Shown: positions 8,585 through 18,605, counted from the stretch's first letter. The stretch is DNA of 64,000 bases from Promethearchaeia archaeon (GCA_029856155.1 JAHQWL010000103.1:1-64000); one strand, 5' to 3'. Numbers and translations: made by a program. Notes: generated from the letters alone by a model not told the origin.

Positions 8585-9958
8585 ATGGTTTATTTTGAAA
8601 TTAATAGATTAGGATTTAATTGCGGGAAAATTAAGGAAAAGTGTTCTAAATACCCCAAATTCTGTATGACTTGTATAAAAAATAAATTAAAACAACTTGG
8701 TTTTGAGATAGATTCGAATTTAAAAGTATTTGAAGTTGAATCTGATGAACGTCGTATTAAGATGGAACAGGAATTAATCTTGCGAAAATTTTCAGATGTC
8801 CTCAATATAAGACATGTGATAATTATCGATAAAGAATCAGGGTTAACTCTACTTAACTATCCTGTTTCAGGGGAAGAAATTAATGCAGATTTGTTGAGTG
8901 GATTCATTCAAGCAAATATTACATTTTCTGAGTCCCATGAAGTTTCATATAAGTCTTCACAATCGACAAGAAATCATAAGTATTATGAATTTCAATATAA
9001 AAACTTCAATATCCTCTTAAGAGATGGAGAATTTATTAGACTCTGCTTAATGCTTGATAATAAAGCTTCTGAAAATATGAGAACTCAAGTTTTCCACTTT
9101 ATTCCCGATTTTGAAGAAAATTTCCAACAAGAATTAATTAATTTTAGAACTGCTGGGATGTTTTATTTTAAAAATATGGTTGATTACATCATTGATTCAT
9201 TTGAAATTAAGTTAGTTTTTCCCATGACTTTGACTCAATCGATCGCTCCAAATATTTTGGAAGGTATCAATCAAAATCAAATTCAAAATGCTATTTTTAA
9301 TATTGCTAAGGAATTACTTGTTTCAAAATCCTTCTTTTTTATTAACAATTTACTAAATCGAGTAAAGAGAATCGTTAATTTAGATGCGAATGTTATTTTA
9401 TATGAGATATATCAATTAGTAGAAAATAAAATCATAATTCCTACAAAACTAGAAGCAGCTGTGAGTAATTTAGAAATGCTTCAAGAAGCTCAAGAAGAGA
9501 AGGTTGCAAAATATAAGCCCATTTCGTCTATAATTATTACAGATTCAGATTTTGGAGAACTACAAGAGCAAATAGAAGAAATGGATGAAAATTCTGCAAT
9601 TAATATGATTAGATACCTAATCAAAAAAGGTAAAGCGGCTGAGAAGGTTCTAGCTTATCAAATAGGAGAAAAAGAATATCAGAAAGCTCTATTTCTAGCA
9701 AAAGAATTTAATTTTAAAAATGAAATTGATCGGATCTCAGACATCTTGTTAGAATTAGATAAACAAGTTAAACAAATAGAACTGGACTTTAATATTAAAG
9801 CAGGAGAAAATGCTGAAAAAAGCGGTGATTACATTAGTAGCATTCAGCACTATCAAAAAGCGTTAAAAATTCTCGAAGGTTTTTTAATATATAATATCTC
9901 TGATTCTCGAATTAAAAAATTGAAAAAGAAGATTATTAAACTCCGTGAAGAAGTATAA
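8585..9958 (+). CDS. Zinc-knuckle plus longin-like domain protein with C-terminal TPR-like helices
   Basis: A 457-residue protein. Cys13, Cys20, Cys27 and Cys30 form a putative zinc site. Residues about 55-205 follow the Asgard longin/roadblock-like pattern: IRHVIIIDKESGLTLLNY, then LLSGFIQANITFSES, and a final helix EENFQQELINF. Residues about 225-300 look like a winged-helix or helical linker. Residues about 330-440 are helical with a TPR-like repeat near the end (GDYISSIQHYQKALKIL). It is the second of three longin-like proteins in the window. The architecture suggests a cytoplasmic scaffold or GTPase-associated regulator. No catalytic residues are seen. It converges on the nucleotidyltransferase gene, 9 nt away. 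Confidence 0.68.
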   Translation: MVYFEINRLGFNCGKIKEKCSKYPKFCMTCIKNKLKQLGFEIDSNLKVFEVESDERRIKMEQELILRKFSDVLNIRHVIIIDKESGLTLLNYPVSGEEINADLLSGFIQANITFSESHEVSYKSSQSTRNHKYYEFQYKNFNILLRDGEFIRLCLMLDNKASENMRTQVFHFIPDFEENFQQELINFRTAGMFYFKNMVDYIIDSFEIKLVFPMTLTQSIAPNILEGINQNQIQNAIFNIAKELLVSKSFFFINNLLNRVKRIVNLDANVILYEIYQLVENKIIIPTKLEAAVSNLEMLQEAQEEKVAKYKPISSIIITDSDFGELQEQIEEMDENSAINMIRYLIKKGKAAEKVLAYQIGEKEYQKALFLAKEFNFKNEIDRISDILLELDKQVKQIELDFNIKAGENAEKSGDYISSIQHYQKALKILEGFLIYNISDSRIKKLKKKIIKLREEV

Positions 9959-9967
9959 ATAATTAGA

Positions 9968-11104
9968 TTAATCTACATCCAATCTCACGACATCATGATG
10001 ACATACTGATAATGAAGATTTAGGGGGAGCAATTAGACTCACATTATCTAAAACCTCCACAAAAGAAGAAAGAATCACTAAGTTCTCATTATTTCCAACT
10101 AGCTGGACTCCATCATGAAGTAGACAATTATCAGCTATTATAGCCTTTTCACATTTAACATTCTCGGAAAGATAAGCTTCATTATAAATCAATGTATCTT
10201 TAATTTCTGTATATGCTCCGATATATACATTATCTCCAATTATTACATTTGGTCCGATTTGACAATTTTTTCTGATAATAACGTTTTCTCCAATAGCAAC
10301 GGGAGGTTTTAATAAAACTTTACCCTCAACATCTAAATTCCCACCAATTAGATTTTCATTATTTGATTTTTGGTTTTTTAATATATCATTCATTAATTGA
10401 ACATTCCCTTCCAATAATTCTTCTGGTTTGCCAATATCCTTCCAAATGCCCGGTATTGAATAATGATATAATTTATTTTCTCTCGCGAGATGTGGAAAAA
10501 CATTCCTTTCAATTGATACTTTCTTTTGAGGTTTAATATATTGAAAAACTTCGGGTTCTAAAAGATACACACCCGCATTGATAGGCATCGGGATATGCTT
10601 TCCCTCGGAGGGCTTATATTCTTCTTTTTCAAGAAATTTTAATATTTTATTTGTCTCTTTTTCTACAATTAAAACACCATATCTTGATGGATCAGTAATT
10701 ATCTTACTTCCAATTAAGCCTACTCCTTTATGCTTTTCATGAGCTTTGATCATTTCTTTAAAATCAAAATTTATTATGATATCCCCATTCAACATAAAAA
10801 AGTTTTCATCTTTTAGGTAATCTTCAGCTAGCTTTATTGCTCCAGCAGTTCCTAAGGGATTTTTTTCATCGCTATATTTTATATTTACTCCAAGTTTCTC
10901 TCCCTTCCCAAAATAATTTTTAAGTACATTAGACATTACACTAACAGCTAAGATTATTTCATTAATCCCCGCAGTTTTTAATAACAAGATTTGCCTTTCT
11001 ATCACTGGTTTATTAACCACAGGAATCAAACTCTTAGGGATTGTACAAGTTAAAGGACGTAAACGGGTTCCCCAGCCTCCAGATACAATTATTCCTTTTG
11101 TCAT
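9968..11104 (-). CDS. Sugar-1-phosphate nucleotidyltransferase with left-handed beta-helix tail (GDP-mannose pyrophosphorylase-like)
   Basis: A 378-residue enzyme making an activated sugar from a sugar-1-phosphate and NTP. The N-terminal Rossmann-like domain has the signature SGGWGTRLRPLT...PK (residues 8-24). NGDIIINFD carries the metal-binding aspartate, and GIWKDIGKPEEL is the sugar-binding loop. Residues about 262-370 form hexapeptide repeats of a left-handed beta-helix (IGENVIIRKNCQIGPNVIIG). Substrate choice (mannose or glucose, GTP or dTTP) cannot be decided from motifs; the GGWGTRLRP form is common in archaeal GDP-mannose-type enzymes. It probably feeds protein glycosylation or polysaccharide synthesis. 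It stands alone, convergent with the previous gene. Confidence 0.85.
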   Translation of the reverse strand: MTKGIIVSGGWGTRLRPLTCTIPKSLIPVVNKPVIERQILLLKTAGINEIILAVSVMSNVLKNYFGKGEKLGVNIKYSDEKNPLGTAGAIKLAEDYLKDENFFMLNGDIIINFDFKEMIKAHEKHKGVGLIGSKIITDPSRYGVLIVEKETNKILKFLEKEEYKPSEGKHIPMPINAGVYLLEPEVFQYIKPQKKVSIERNVFPHLARENKLYHYSIPGIWKDIGKPEELLEGNVQLMNDILKNQKSNNENLIGGNLDVEGKVLLKPPVAIGENVIIRKNCQIGPNVIIGDNVYIGAYTEIKDTLIYNEAYLSENVKCEKAIIADNCLLHDGVQLVGNNENLVILSSFVEVLDNVSLIAPPKSSLSVCHHDVVRLDVD

Positions 11105-11212
11105 TTTAATAATTTAGTGAATTTATAGAAATATTGTTTTCTAAGATATTTTTAAGGAATTAACACAGAAATTAAAATTTATTTAATACTCACCTAAAGG
11201 AATAAAAGAAGT

Positions 11213-12505
11213 TTAGAATTCAATCTGTTCAGGTCTTAGTCTTATTTCTTCTTGTTTTTCTATCATTTCTTTTTTTGATTCTTCATGAATAATTTGTTTA
11301 ATATCAGTAAAATACCATGTTATAACAATGCTTACAACTTGCAAATACAGAACAATAACAAATAGTAAACGAATTCCAAAAAACACTGCTAATGGTCCAG
11401 ATATTATCATTCCAAGTGGAGTAATAGCCGCAGCAATGCTAGTAACAATTGAAAATACTCTACCTTGAGTCTCTGGAGGTACTTTCGTTTGGAGTATTGT
11501 AAGAAACATGGTATTCGCTATAGGGATCATAGACGCATGAATCAATGCTCCAATACCCATCAATAGAAAAAAGCTTTTTGGTGCTAGGGTTGTAATTGAA
11601 TACCCCCCAACGCCTATAAATACAGAATATAATATTATTAATTCCTTATGTTTCCAATGTTTTTTAGTTGAAGCTATTATTGCGCCTATAACTATCCCAA
11701 TCTGCAAAAATGCGCTAACAAGCGCAAAATCTAGTTCTCCTCCAGAGTGATCCAAAAGGACAAATAATGACATCTGGGTAGTAAAGGGCATATTTAAAAG
11801 GTTAATAACTGAAATAAATATAATTAAAATTAGAAAACTCCTCACAGATTTTAAAATATTTAAACCATCCTTAAATTCCTTAAAATATGAAACTTTTTTA
11901 GTTTCTTCCGATTTTGATAAGATCGAGGGAATTTTAATTAATAATAATGGAATAATGGCTATAAAAAAAGTGAAAATGTCAACCCAAAGTATTTGTTCAA
12001 TTTCAAAGAAAGCTAGTAAAAATGCTGCTACTATGGGCCCGATTACTTGAATAACACCTGTGAATAAATAGTTGATTGCATTCATTCTACTCAGATTTTT
12101 CTTAGGAATCATTATTGGAATAATAGCATTCACAGTAGGAAAGTGAATTGCTTGACAAATTCCCCGGAAAATATTTATAGTGATTACAAGCCAAATATTT
12201 GCAATACCAGTAAAAAAGAACAATATTATTAAAAAAGTTAGAAACGCTTGAAGGGAATCTGCTAAGGCAATAACAATTTTTCTATTCCATCTATCGATAA
12301 ACACTCCTATTATAGGTGGAATGATGACCATTGGAAGTGAACCTAAAAAAAATGCAATAGATACAGTTATCGGATTTAGGGTTTCTTCTGCAATCCACCA
12401 GACTATAACAAACCGAATAATAGAGGAGCCTAATATCGAAAATAATTGACCTCCCCAAAAAAATAAATAGCTTTTAAATGTTTGTTCAGAAGTGGTTGCA
12501 TTCAT
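11213..12505 (-). CDS. MFS transporter, MFS_3/EntS-like exporter type
   Basis: A 430-residue integral membrane protein with about 12 transmembrane helices. The loop between helices 2 and 3 carries GVFIDRWNRKIVI, a version of the G-x-x-x-D-R-x-x-R/K-R/K motif A of the major facilitator superfamily. It is followed by helices with RGICQAIHFPTVNAIIP, which is typical of the MFS_3 group (enterobactin exporter and macrolide efflux relatives). It is expected to export small molecules using the proton gradient; the substrate is unknown. The last 30 residues are charged and cytosolic. It is a single gene between the nucleotidyltransferase and the acyl-CoA synthetase, both on the same strand but more than 90 nt away. 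Confidence 0.85.
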   Translation of the reverse strand: MNATTSEQTFKSYLFFWGGQLFSILGSSIIRFVIVWWIAEETLNPITVSIAFFLGSLPMVIIPPIIGVFIDRWNRKIVIALADSLQAFLTFLIILFFFTGIANIWLVITINIFRGICQAIHFPTVNAIIPIMIPKKNLSRMNAINYLFTGVIQVIGPIVAAFLLAFFEIEQILWVDIFTFFIAIIPLLLIKIPSILSKSEETKKVSYFKEFKDGLNILKSVRSFLILIIFISVINLLNMPFTTQMSLFVLLDHSGGELDFALVSAFLQIGIVIGAIIASTKKHWKHKELIILYSVFIGVGGYSITTLAPKSFFLLMGIGALIHASMIPIANTMFLTILQTKVPPETQGRVFSIVTSIAAAITPLGMIISGPLAVFFGIRLLFVIVLYLQVVSIVITWYFTDIKQIIHEESKKEMIEKQEEIRLRPEQIEF

Positions 12506-12600
12506 GAAAAGTAAAATTAATCATTATTTCAAAAGGTTAGGAAATCAATAAAATAATTTTGGAGATTCAAGACTTCTAAAAAAAGGAAAAAAAAGAAATT

Positions 12601-14367
12601 TTATTTTTTAAATAGTGGATCTGCTTCTTGAAGAGTACGTCTCTCGACTTTTCCCATGATACTTTTAGGAATTTCGTCAATTATATCAATCATAGCAGGA
12701 CATTTCCATTTTGTCATATTCTTTTCTGTCCATGCTATTAACTCCTCTCCCGTGATTTTTCCTTGGTATTCGGGTCTCAAGGCTACCCATGCTTTTGTGA
12801 TTTCTCCAACCTTTCCCGCTGGATCAGGTAGACCTGCAACAGCTGCTTCAGAAACAGCCTCATGACTCATAAGTAAACTTTCAACTTCAGCTGGAAAGAC
12901 TGAATGACCCGCAACTTTAATTAATTGTTTCTTTCTATCTCTTATCGCTATTGTTCCATCTTCATTCATAAATCCGATATCACCTGTAAGTAACCATGTT
13001 CGGCCATCCCATTTTTTCAATGTATCTACTGTTTCCGCTGGTTGGTTTAAATATCCTTTCATAACTTGAGGACCACAAACGCATATTTCTCCAGTATTTT
13101 CTTCTCCATATTTTGATCCAGATGAGCCATTTGCTAGTAGTCCTTTCTCAAATTCGTCTGCATCAAAAATTCCCCAATCCGTGCCTGTCATTGGCATCCC
13201 AATGGTTCCAACCGGGCTCTCACCGAATAGATTCCCGGCACTTACTACAGGACTAGCTTCTGAAAGCCCATATCCCTCCACAATTCTTCCTTGAGTATTT
13301 TCTTGAAATGATTTTTGCACAGGAGCATGCAAAGGTCCAGCACCTGAAATACAAAGTCTTAACCTACCCATTAAATTCGGAAACTTTTCTAAATTTGGAA
13401 AATCCGCAATCCTCTTGAATAATATTTCAGCACCCGCATAAAATAGACCTTTTGGAGCATCAATATGCGTTATTTCTTTTAAAAATTCATCTGTTGGTGG
13501 AGGTCTTGGAAAAAGCATCATCCAACCCCCTAAAGCTATGGCTACATTCATAACTGCTGTCATTGCAAATGAATGATACAAAGGAATTGCCCCAATATCA
13601 CCTACTCCAGGATCTTCACCACCTACCCATAAAACACATTGAATTGCATTAGAAAATAAGTTGAAATGTGTTAAAACTGTGGCTTTAGGAATCCCAGTGG
13701 TTCCACCAGTCATAATAAACGTAGCTGTTTGCTCGGTTGGATCAAAATCCACCTTTGGTAGATCAACTTCAGTATTAAGAAGATCCATAAAATTTATTGC
13801 ACTAGGAAAATCAACTTTTCCTGTGGGTATCTTTCCAACCATTTTCCCTAATTTTTTCTTCATTCCTGATAAACCTGAAGCTAAATCTACGATGTTTGTA
13901 TAAATCACCATCTCAACATTAGTCCTACTAATAATTGGACGCGCTAATTCTCCATATAATGCATCCAAGGTAATTAAAACCTTCGAATTAGTCATTTTAA
14001 GTTGATGCAATACTTCTAAAGGCTTATAAGTGGGATTTATACCAGTTGCAATTGCTCCTAATTTTACAGTTGCATAAAAACAAATAACATATTGAAAACA
14101 ATTTGGCATTAAAAATGCAACAACATCTCCTTTTTTCACTCCTAATTTATCTAAAGCTGTTGCTAAAGAATCAATGGCTTGTCCTGCTTCTTCATAGGTC
14201 ATCCATGATTCTATAAACCACATCATCCTTTCATTAGCATATTTTTTTCTTTGCCTCTCGAAAAACTCTCCTAATGAAATTTTTTCAAACTTGTGATTCT
14301 TTGGTGTTTCCTTTGGCCACCACTTCTTAAACCATGCTTTATCTTCTTTAATTTGCCATTCTGACAT
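12601..14367 (-). CDS. AMP-forming acyl-CoA synthetase (long-chain fatty acid-CoA ligase-like)
   Basis: A 588-residue member of the ANL adenylating superfamily, which activates a carboxylic acid with ATP and then CoA. Visible motifs are the P-loop MTGGTTGIPKATVL (residues about 216-229), VEGYGLSEASPV, the adenylate-binding LTGDIGFMNEDG, the hinge RDRKKQLIKVAGHSV and the catalytic lysine region PKSIMGKVERR near the C-terminus. Length and layout match FadD-type ligases. Medium- or long-chain fatty acids are likely, but the pocket cannot be read reliably. Asgard genomes often carry such enzymes for beta-oxidation. No beta-oxidation gene lies next to it here. It is cytoplasmic and probably monocistronic. 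Confidence 0.88.
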   Translation of the reverse strand: MSEWQIKEDKAWFKKWWPKETPKNHKFEKISLGEFFERQRKKYANERMMWFIESWMTYEEAGQAIDSLATALDKLGVKKGDVVAFLMPNCFQYVICFYATVKLGAIATGINPTYKPLEVLHQLKMTNSKVLITLDALYGELARPIISRTNVEMVIYTNIVDLASGLSGMKKKLGKMVGKIPTGKVDFPSAINFMDLLNTEVDLPKVDFDPTEQTATFIMTGGTTGIPKATVLTHFNLFSNAIQCVLWVGGEDPGVGDIGAIPLYHSFAMTAVMNVAIALGGWMMLFPRPPPTDEFLKEITHIDAPKGLFYAGAEILFKRIADFPNLEKFPNLMGRLRLCISGAGPLHAPVQKSFQENTQGRIVEGYGLSEASPVVSAGNLFGESPVGTIGMPMTGTDWGIFDADEFEKGLLANGSSGSKYGEENTGEICVCGPQVMKGYLNQPAETVDTLKKWDGRTWLLTGDIGFMNEDGTIAIRDRKKQLIKVAGHSVFPAEVESLLMSHEAVSEAAVAGLPDPAGKVGEITKAWVALRPEYQGKITGEELIAWTEKNMTKWKCPAMIDIIDEIPKSIMGKVERRTLQEADPLFKK

Positions 14368-14502
14368 CTTTTTTCCCTTATAATTATTCTTATTTGATAA
14401 AAGTATAACTTTTTATGTTTGAATATTAAGTAAAATTAGCTTAAATTTATAAAGTTTATAAAAAATAACATTCATCAAGTTATATAGACATATTCTATTG
14501 AA

Positions 14503-15285
14503 CTAAGAAGTCGATTGTAAATTGAGTATTTGATTTAAATCTCTTAAACGTGAAATAGTCTTAAAAGGTATTATATTTGAATTAAAGCTGAATTTTTTTT
14601 TTTCTTTACCTTTTTTTTTAGAGAAATAATCATTTCCTATCATTCTCTTCTTTAAGTTTTGACGTTGAATTAATATAGGTTTAATACCAGAATTTAGAGC
14701 ACCCTCAACATCTTCTTTACTATCTCCAATAAATACAACTTCTTGAGGTTTTAATTCAAGCTTTTCAAGAGTAATATTAAAGATCTGTGGATCAGGTTTT
14801 TTATAACCAATTTCTCCTGATACAGCTATAAATTCAAAATATTTAATGAGCTTATATTTGGATAAAATTGAATAGATAAAAGGAGGATGATCAAAATTAG
14901 TTATTAAGGCAAGATCTTTCTCGTTTCTTAAAATTCTTAATAATGGAATCGCTTCTGAATCAAGTTTTACATAGCTATGCCAAGAATTAACACATTCATT
15001 AGCAATTCTTTTAATCTCATGTGTTTGAAGCTCCAATTTTAAATTTAATGCAAATTCCTTAATTCTACGCTCATAAATTGTTAGGTTTTTATCCTTCTCT
15101 AGGGGTTCTTCTCTTGTAAAAAAACCACTACATAGATTTGCAAAATCTCGTTTAGATAGGGTTAAACCATTCGTTTTCATGAGTCTATAAAATTTTGATA
15201 ACCAGCTATTCCATGCTTTCTTGTTATTTTCAGGTATTAATATTGTACCATATAGATCAAAAAAAACTCCTTTTACTAACATCAT
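14503..15285 (-). CDS. HAD-superfamily hydrolase
   Basis: A 260-residue protein with the HAD motifs. Motif I is FFDLYGT near residues 8-14; its first Asp is the nucleophile position, while the second Asp is replaced by Tyr, as is common in some HAD subgroups. Motif II is ALITNFDHP. The motif III lysine lies in GEIGYKKPDPQIF, and motif IV is VFIGDSKEDVEGA. A helical cap lies between residues 20 and 105. The layout resembles haloacid dehalogenase or phosphoglycolate phosphatase-like members. The substrate cannot be inferred. The last 50 residues are basic and lie outside the core. It is divergent from the small Cys-motif gene at 15424. Confidence 0.82.
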   Translation of the reverse strand: MMLVKGVFFDLYGTILIPENNKKAWNSWLSKFYRLMKTNGLTLSKRDFANLCSGFFTREEPLEKDKNLTIYERRIKEFALNLKLELQTHEIKRIANECVNSWHSYVKLDSEAIPLLRILRNEKDLALITNFDHPPFIYSILSKYKLIKYFEFIAVSGEIGYKKPDPQIFNITLEKLELKPQEVVFIGDSKEDVEGALNSGIKPILIQRQNLKKRMIGNDYFSKKKGKEKKKFSFNSNIIPFKTISRLRDLNQILNLQSTS

Positions 15286-15423
15286 TATTAACTTTAGTAA
15301 TTCTTTTTAATTCATTTAAGAAGTCTGTTTTTTAAAAGTATATTAAAATTATAATAATAAAAAATAAATGATATTATTAATTCGAAATACTTAGATTTAG
15401 ATAAAATAATAATTATTAAAAAA

Positions 15424-15783
15424 ATGCTATGTATTCACGGTTTAGACGAAACTAATTGTCCAACTTGTCGAATTTTAAAATCCACTGTACCATTAAAGGG
15501 TATTAGTTTTAAAAAAACAAATTTTCTTAATATAAATGATTTGATTACTAAAAAAAATATAAATCTTGAAAAAAAATTAATTGAAGAAATAACATCTAAA
15601 AAAGGTACTTCCCCTCCTAATCTTATTCCAAAACCTTTAGTAATTAATCAAATCCCTAATTTTAATAATGAATTTTTTAGAGAAAGATTTAAAGATCTCG
15701 ATATATCCAAAGAAGATAAATATGGAATTACTAAGAAAATACATCTCGAAAACCCAGAATGGGAATTTGAGGAAGAAGAGTAA
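15424..15783 (+). CDS. Small protein with N-terminal Cys/His zinc-binding-like motif
   Basis: A 119-residue protein starting MLCIHGLDETNCPTC, a compact C-x-H-x8-C-x2-C cluster likely to bind zinc. The rest is charged and lacks hydrophobic core runs, so it may be largely disordered. A promoter-like AT-rich region with a potential TATA element precedes ATG 15424. I do not recognise the family. The motif and the acidic tail suggest an adaptor or nucleic-acid-linked protein, but that is only a guess. It is divergent from the HAD gene and convergent with the 16015-17301 gene. Confidence 0.5.
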   Translation: MLCIHGLDETNCPTCRILKSTVPLKGISFKKTNFLNINDLITKKNINLEKKLIEEITSKKGTSPPNLIPKPLVINQIPNFNNEFFRERFKDLDISKEDKYGITKKIHLENPEWEFEEEE

Positions 15784-16014
15784 ACTCCAGATCATAATCA
15801 ATATTAATTGAATTTAATAGCTCCGAAATATGTTCCCTTGAAAAAAAAGTTTTGGTGCAAAACCAATTCAATTCTTCTAATATATTTAAATTCATCTTTA
15901 GAAAAATTGAGTTTGATTATCTTTAATTTTGATATGGGGACTATAATATAAAAATCTATCAATTACATACTGTAATCTGATAAATTTAAAGGCTCAATAA
16001 AATTCATCTAATCT

Positions 16015-17301
16015 TTAAAATAGAATCTTTTTTATCTCACTTAATCGCTTAATCAAAATATTCAAAATATCTCTATTATCCTCAACAATGTTGTGATGAG
16101 GAATGCTGAATAGTGAGTGTCCGTGAATATTTCCAGTTTCCTTAAATTTATCTAATACATCAATAAAATATTGTTCTACTGTTCCTACTTTTTGTATAAA
16201 ATCAGCTTCGTCTTTCATTGAATTAAAATTCTTCTTTAATTTCTCAAACACTAAAAAACGCTTATTATTTTCATCAAAATACTTTTCTATATTTCTTCCT
16301 TTATAATAATTTCTTAAGCAATCAATCATGAGATTTTCTAACAACTTTCTAATTAAAATATACATCGAAGTAAAATATTTTTTCCGATATGTACCATTGA
16401 TTTCACTTCTTATTTCATTATAAGCATCTTCTTCAAAATGATAATTGATATCAACAATACGATCAAATTTAAGAGAAACATCAGTTGATTGAGAGGATTC
16501 AATAACTTCTACAATTTTCTCAGGGAGAGCGGACTTTACAACGTAAATAGATTGGTTAAGGTTGATAATTTGCAAATTAGGTTCATCTAAAAATTCTCCT
16601 AAAAACTGTGATATCTTATTGATTGAGGCTTCAGATACATCATCCCATAATTTTCGACCCTTTCCAATCCCCCAAAAATAAATATAAATATTGTTATGAG
16701 GATGATATTCAGGATCATTTAAATTAAAATATATCACAATTGTGACCTCATTTTTAATTGAGGGTTCAAGAGTATGGATATCATGATATTCGACACCTAA
16801 TCCTCCACGCTTAGCACCTATACCTCCACCTATCTTACCAGTGTATTTTTCTAAGATATATGTAGTATTTTCTATTAATTCTTTTAAAGAGCCTTTCTTT
16901 TGATAGATTTTAAGAGTATAAAAATTATAGTGATTTGCATAATATTCAAGTGATAAATCGTTTAGAGAATTGATAAATTCTGATGTTAAATCTCCTTTAT
17001 TTCTAATAATATATTGAGAAATATGATGTAAGTTCCGTGTAAATGCAAATATTGGAAAATGATTATCTTCAGGACATATAGAATATAGATATTCCTTAAG
17101 GTCTTTCTTAAACTTTAAATTTAATAAATTAGATATACCATTCTTTAAGATCTGTATAGCCTCATCCAATTTATTGTTCAAGATATCCTCTAATATGTTC
17201 TTCCTTAAAGTATCTTTTGAATCTGAATAAGGATCAATATCAAAGATAGGAGAAATAAAAAAATTTTTAAAATCATTAAAAATTGGATTCAATTCTACCA
17301 T
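16015..17301 (-). CDS. Protein of unknown function with a possible C-terminal HEPN-like helical domain
   Basis: A frame of 428 codons from ATG 17301. An extended start at 17451 would add about 50 very hydrophobic residues encoded by an AT-only stretch; I think those are non-coding. The middle (residues about 175-320) alternates beta-strands. Residues about 330-425 are helical with a YILIRKLLENLMIDCLRN segment like that of DUF4145/HEPN proteins, and end in GNIHGHSLFSIPHHN and a coiled helix. The R-x4-H HEPN nuclease motif is not clearly present. No ATPase, protease or DNA-binding motif is visible. It is divergent from the UlaG-like gene. Confidence 0.6.
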   Translation of the reverse strand: MVELNPIFNDFKNFFISPIFDIDPYSDSKDTLRKNILEDILNNKLDEAIQILKNGISNLLNLKFKKDLKEYLYSICPEDNHFPIFAFTRNLHHISQYIIRNKGDLTSEFINSLNDLSLEYYANHYNFYTLKIYQKKGSLKELIENTTYILEKYTGKIGGGIGAKRGGLGVEYHDIHTLEPSIKNEVTIVIYFNLNDPEYHPHNNIYIYFWGIGKGRKLWDDVSEASINKISQFLGEFLDEPNLQIINLNQSIYVVKSALPEKIVEVIESSQSTDVSLKFDRIVDINYHFEEDAYNEIRSEINGTYRKKYFTSMYILIRKLLENLMIDCLRNYYKGRNIEKYFDENNKRFLVFEKLKKNFNSMKDEADFIQKVGTVEQYFIDVLDKFKETGNIHGHSLFSIPHHNIVEDNRDILNILIKRLSEIKKILF

Positions 17302-17539
17302 GATATTAATATATGAAATAAATATTATTAAAATAACATATTTGTATAATAAATAAAATTGTCTTCTGAGAAATTTCAAAAAATAATAAATAATATAACT
17401 TAGTATTATATTGGAAAAGGAGAGAAAAATTAATTTTTTTTTTGGATTCAATTCTTACTTAATACATTATTATTTTAAGCGATTATTTCATAATTATAAA
17501 TTATAACTTTATCTACGAAATAATTAAGTAGTGAAATAA

Positions 17540-18190
17540 ATGGCTCAAATGGAAATTACATGGCTTGGTCATGCAGCCTTCAAAATTAAAACTCATAGCG
17601 GAAGAATTATTTATCTTGATCCTTACCAGATTAAAGAAGGAGAGGAAAAAGCAGACATAATTGTTTCTACCCATTCTCACGGAGATCATTTTGATTCGAG
17701 TAGTATAATAAAACTTAAGAAGGATGATACGGTTCTCATAGGACCCGAGAGTATTGCTAGTAGCTTGCAAAAATTTGATGGTACACCATTGAAATTAGGA
17801 CAATCCTTTGACTATAAAGACCTTTCAATCGAGTTAGTTCCAGCATATAATATTAAGAAGCCTAACCATCCTAAACGTAATGAATGGGCGGGGATAATAG
17901 TAACATCAGAAGATAAAAGTGTATATCATGCTGGAGATACCGAACGAATCCCTGAAATGAAAGATTTAGCAAGTCGAAACATAACTGTGGCATTAATGCC
18001 CTGTGGTGGAACTTACACTATGGACTTTGATGAAGCTACTGATTCTGTCGTCGATGTAAAACCAGAGATTGCAATCCCAATGCATAATTGGGGTAAAGAC
18101 CTAAGCAAATTTAGAGAATTACTGGAGAAAAAGGATCCAAGCATTAAAGTAGAAATACTAGAAGAAGGCGGCGAACCCCTAAAAATCTAA
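17540..18190 (+). CDS. Metallo-beta-lactamase-fold metal-dependent hydrolase (UPF0173/UlaG-like)
   Basis: A 216-residue single-domain MBL-fold enzyme. The metal-binding motif HxHxDH reads THSHGDHFD (His45, His47, Asp49, His50). It is preceded by WLGHAAFKI, typical of the UPF0173/UlaG group. Further ligands are expected in YHAGDTERI and near the C-terminal MHNW. Relatives hydrolyse lactones, phosphodiesters or unknown substrates. It is cytoplasmic, without a signal peptide. The length matches the family. It is followed by a T-rich stretch that probably ends transcription before the convergent small-gene cluster. Confidence 0.88.
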   Translation: MAQMEITWLGHAAFKIKTHSGRIIYLDPYQIKEGEEKADIIVSTHSHGDHFDSSSIIKLKKDDTVLIGPESIASSLQKFDGTPLKLGQSFDYKDLSIELVPAYNIKKPNHPKRNEWAGIIVTSEDKSVYHAGDTERIPEMKDLASRNITVALMPCGGTYTMDFDEATDSVVDVKPEIAIPMHNWGKDLSKFRELLEKKDPSIKVEILEEGGEPLKI

Positions 18191-18208
18191 ATTTTTTTTC
18201 TTTTTAGA
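18191..18208 (+). terminator. Poly-T transcription end after the MBL-fold gene
   Basis: Directly after the stop codon the plus strand has eight T residues, a C and five more T residues. Archaeal RNA polymerase ends transcription on such U-rich tracts without needing a hairpin. The position between two convergent transcription units supports the role. Confidence 0.5.
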
Positions 18209-18263
18209 TTAATTGATTTTTCTAAAATGAATACTTATATTAAAAAAATGTAAATTTAAAGAT

Positions 18264-18605
18264 TTATTTTTCTTCTTCTTTTTTCTTTTCAGATCTTTTC
18301 TCTTTTATTTTCTTTACTCCTTTTAATATTGCATCTCCAGGAGAACCCCCTATAGGACTACCACTATCATAAGTACTTTTTTGAAGCACCTTTTCTGCTT
18401 GAATTCCTCCCCATGTTTTTTGTGTAGTTGATCCTATAGACCGTACAGCTTTAAAATCTTGAACTGTACTTGATACACTAGATTCAAACTGAGCCCCAGC
18501 ACTGGAAATTTGTGAACCATATGCTGTAACTACCGACAATGCTTTTGTAGTTTTTTTCATTGCAGCAGGTAGTAATACATATCTAGCGAAAATTTTAGGA
18601 ACCAA
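18264..18605 (-). CDS. Small Ser/Ala/Lys-rich protein downstream of the broken GPP34 gene
   Basis: A 113-residue frame whose TTG start (18605) follows the TGA of the GPP34 C-terminal frame without a gap. An internal ATG (M15, MKKTTKALS) is an alternative start. The middle is low in complexity, with many Ser, Gly and Ala, and the tail is strongly basic/acidic (KKIKEKRSEKKKEEEK). It has a short hydrophobic stretch but no clear membrane helix. Function is unknown. Its position suggests translational coupling to the GPP34-derived reading frame. Confidence 0.5.
   Translation of the reverse strand: MVPKIFARYVLLPAAMKKTTKALSVVTAYGSQISSAGAQFESSVSSTVQDFKAVRSIGSTTQKTWGGIQAEKVLQKSTYDSGSPIGGSPGDAILKGVKKIKEKRSEKKKEEEK

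Noticed and set aside
15784-16014. Two short minus-strand frames in the gap after the 15424 gene
   Set aside because: They overlap each other in different frames, lack ribosome sites and are AT-driven.
17302-17451. N-terminal 50-residue hydrophobic extension of the 16015 gene
   Set aside because: It is encoded by an AT-only stretch, has no Shine-Dalgarno and looks like chance translation of promoter DNA; ATG 17301 is preferred.
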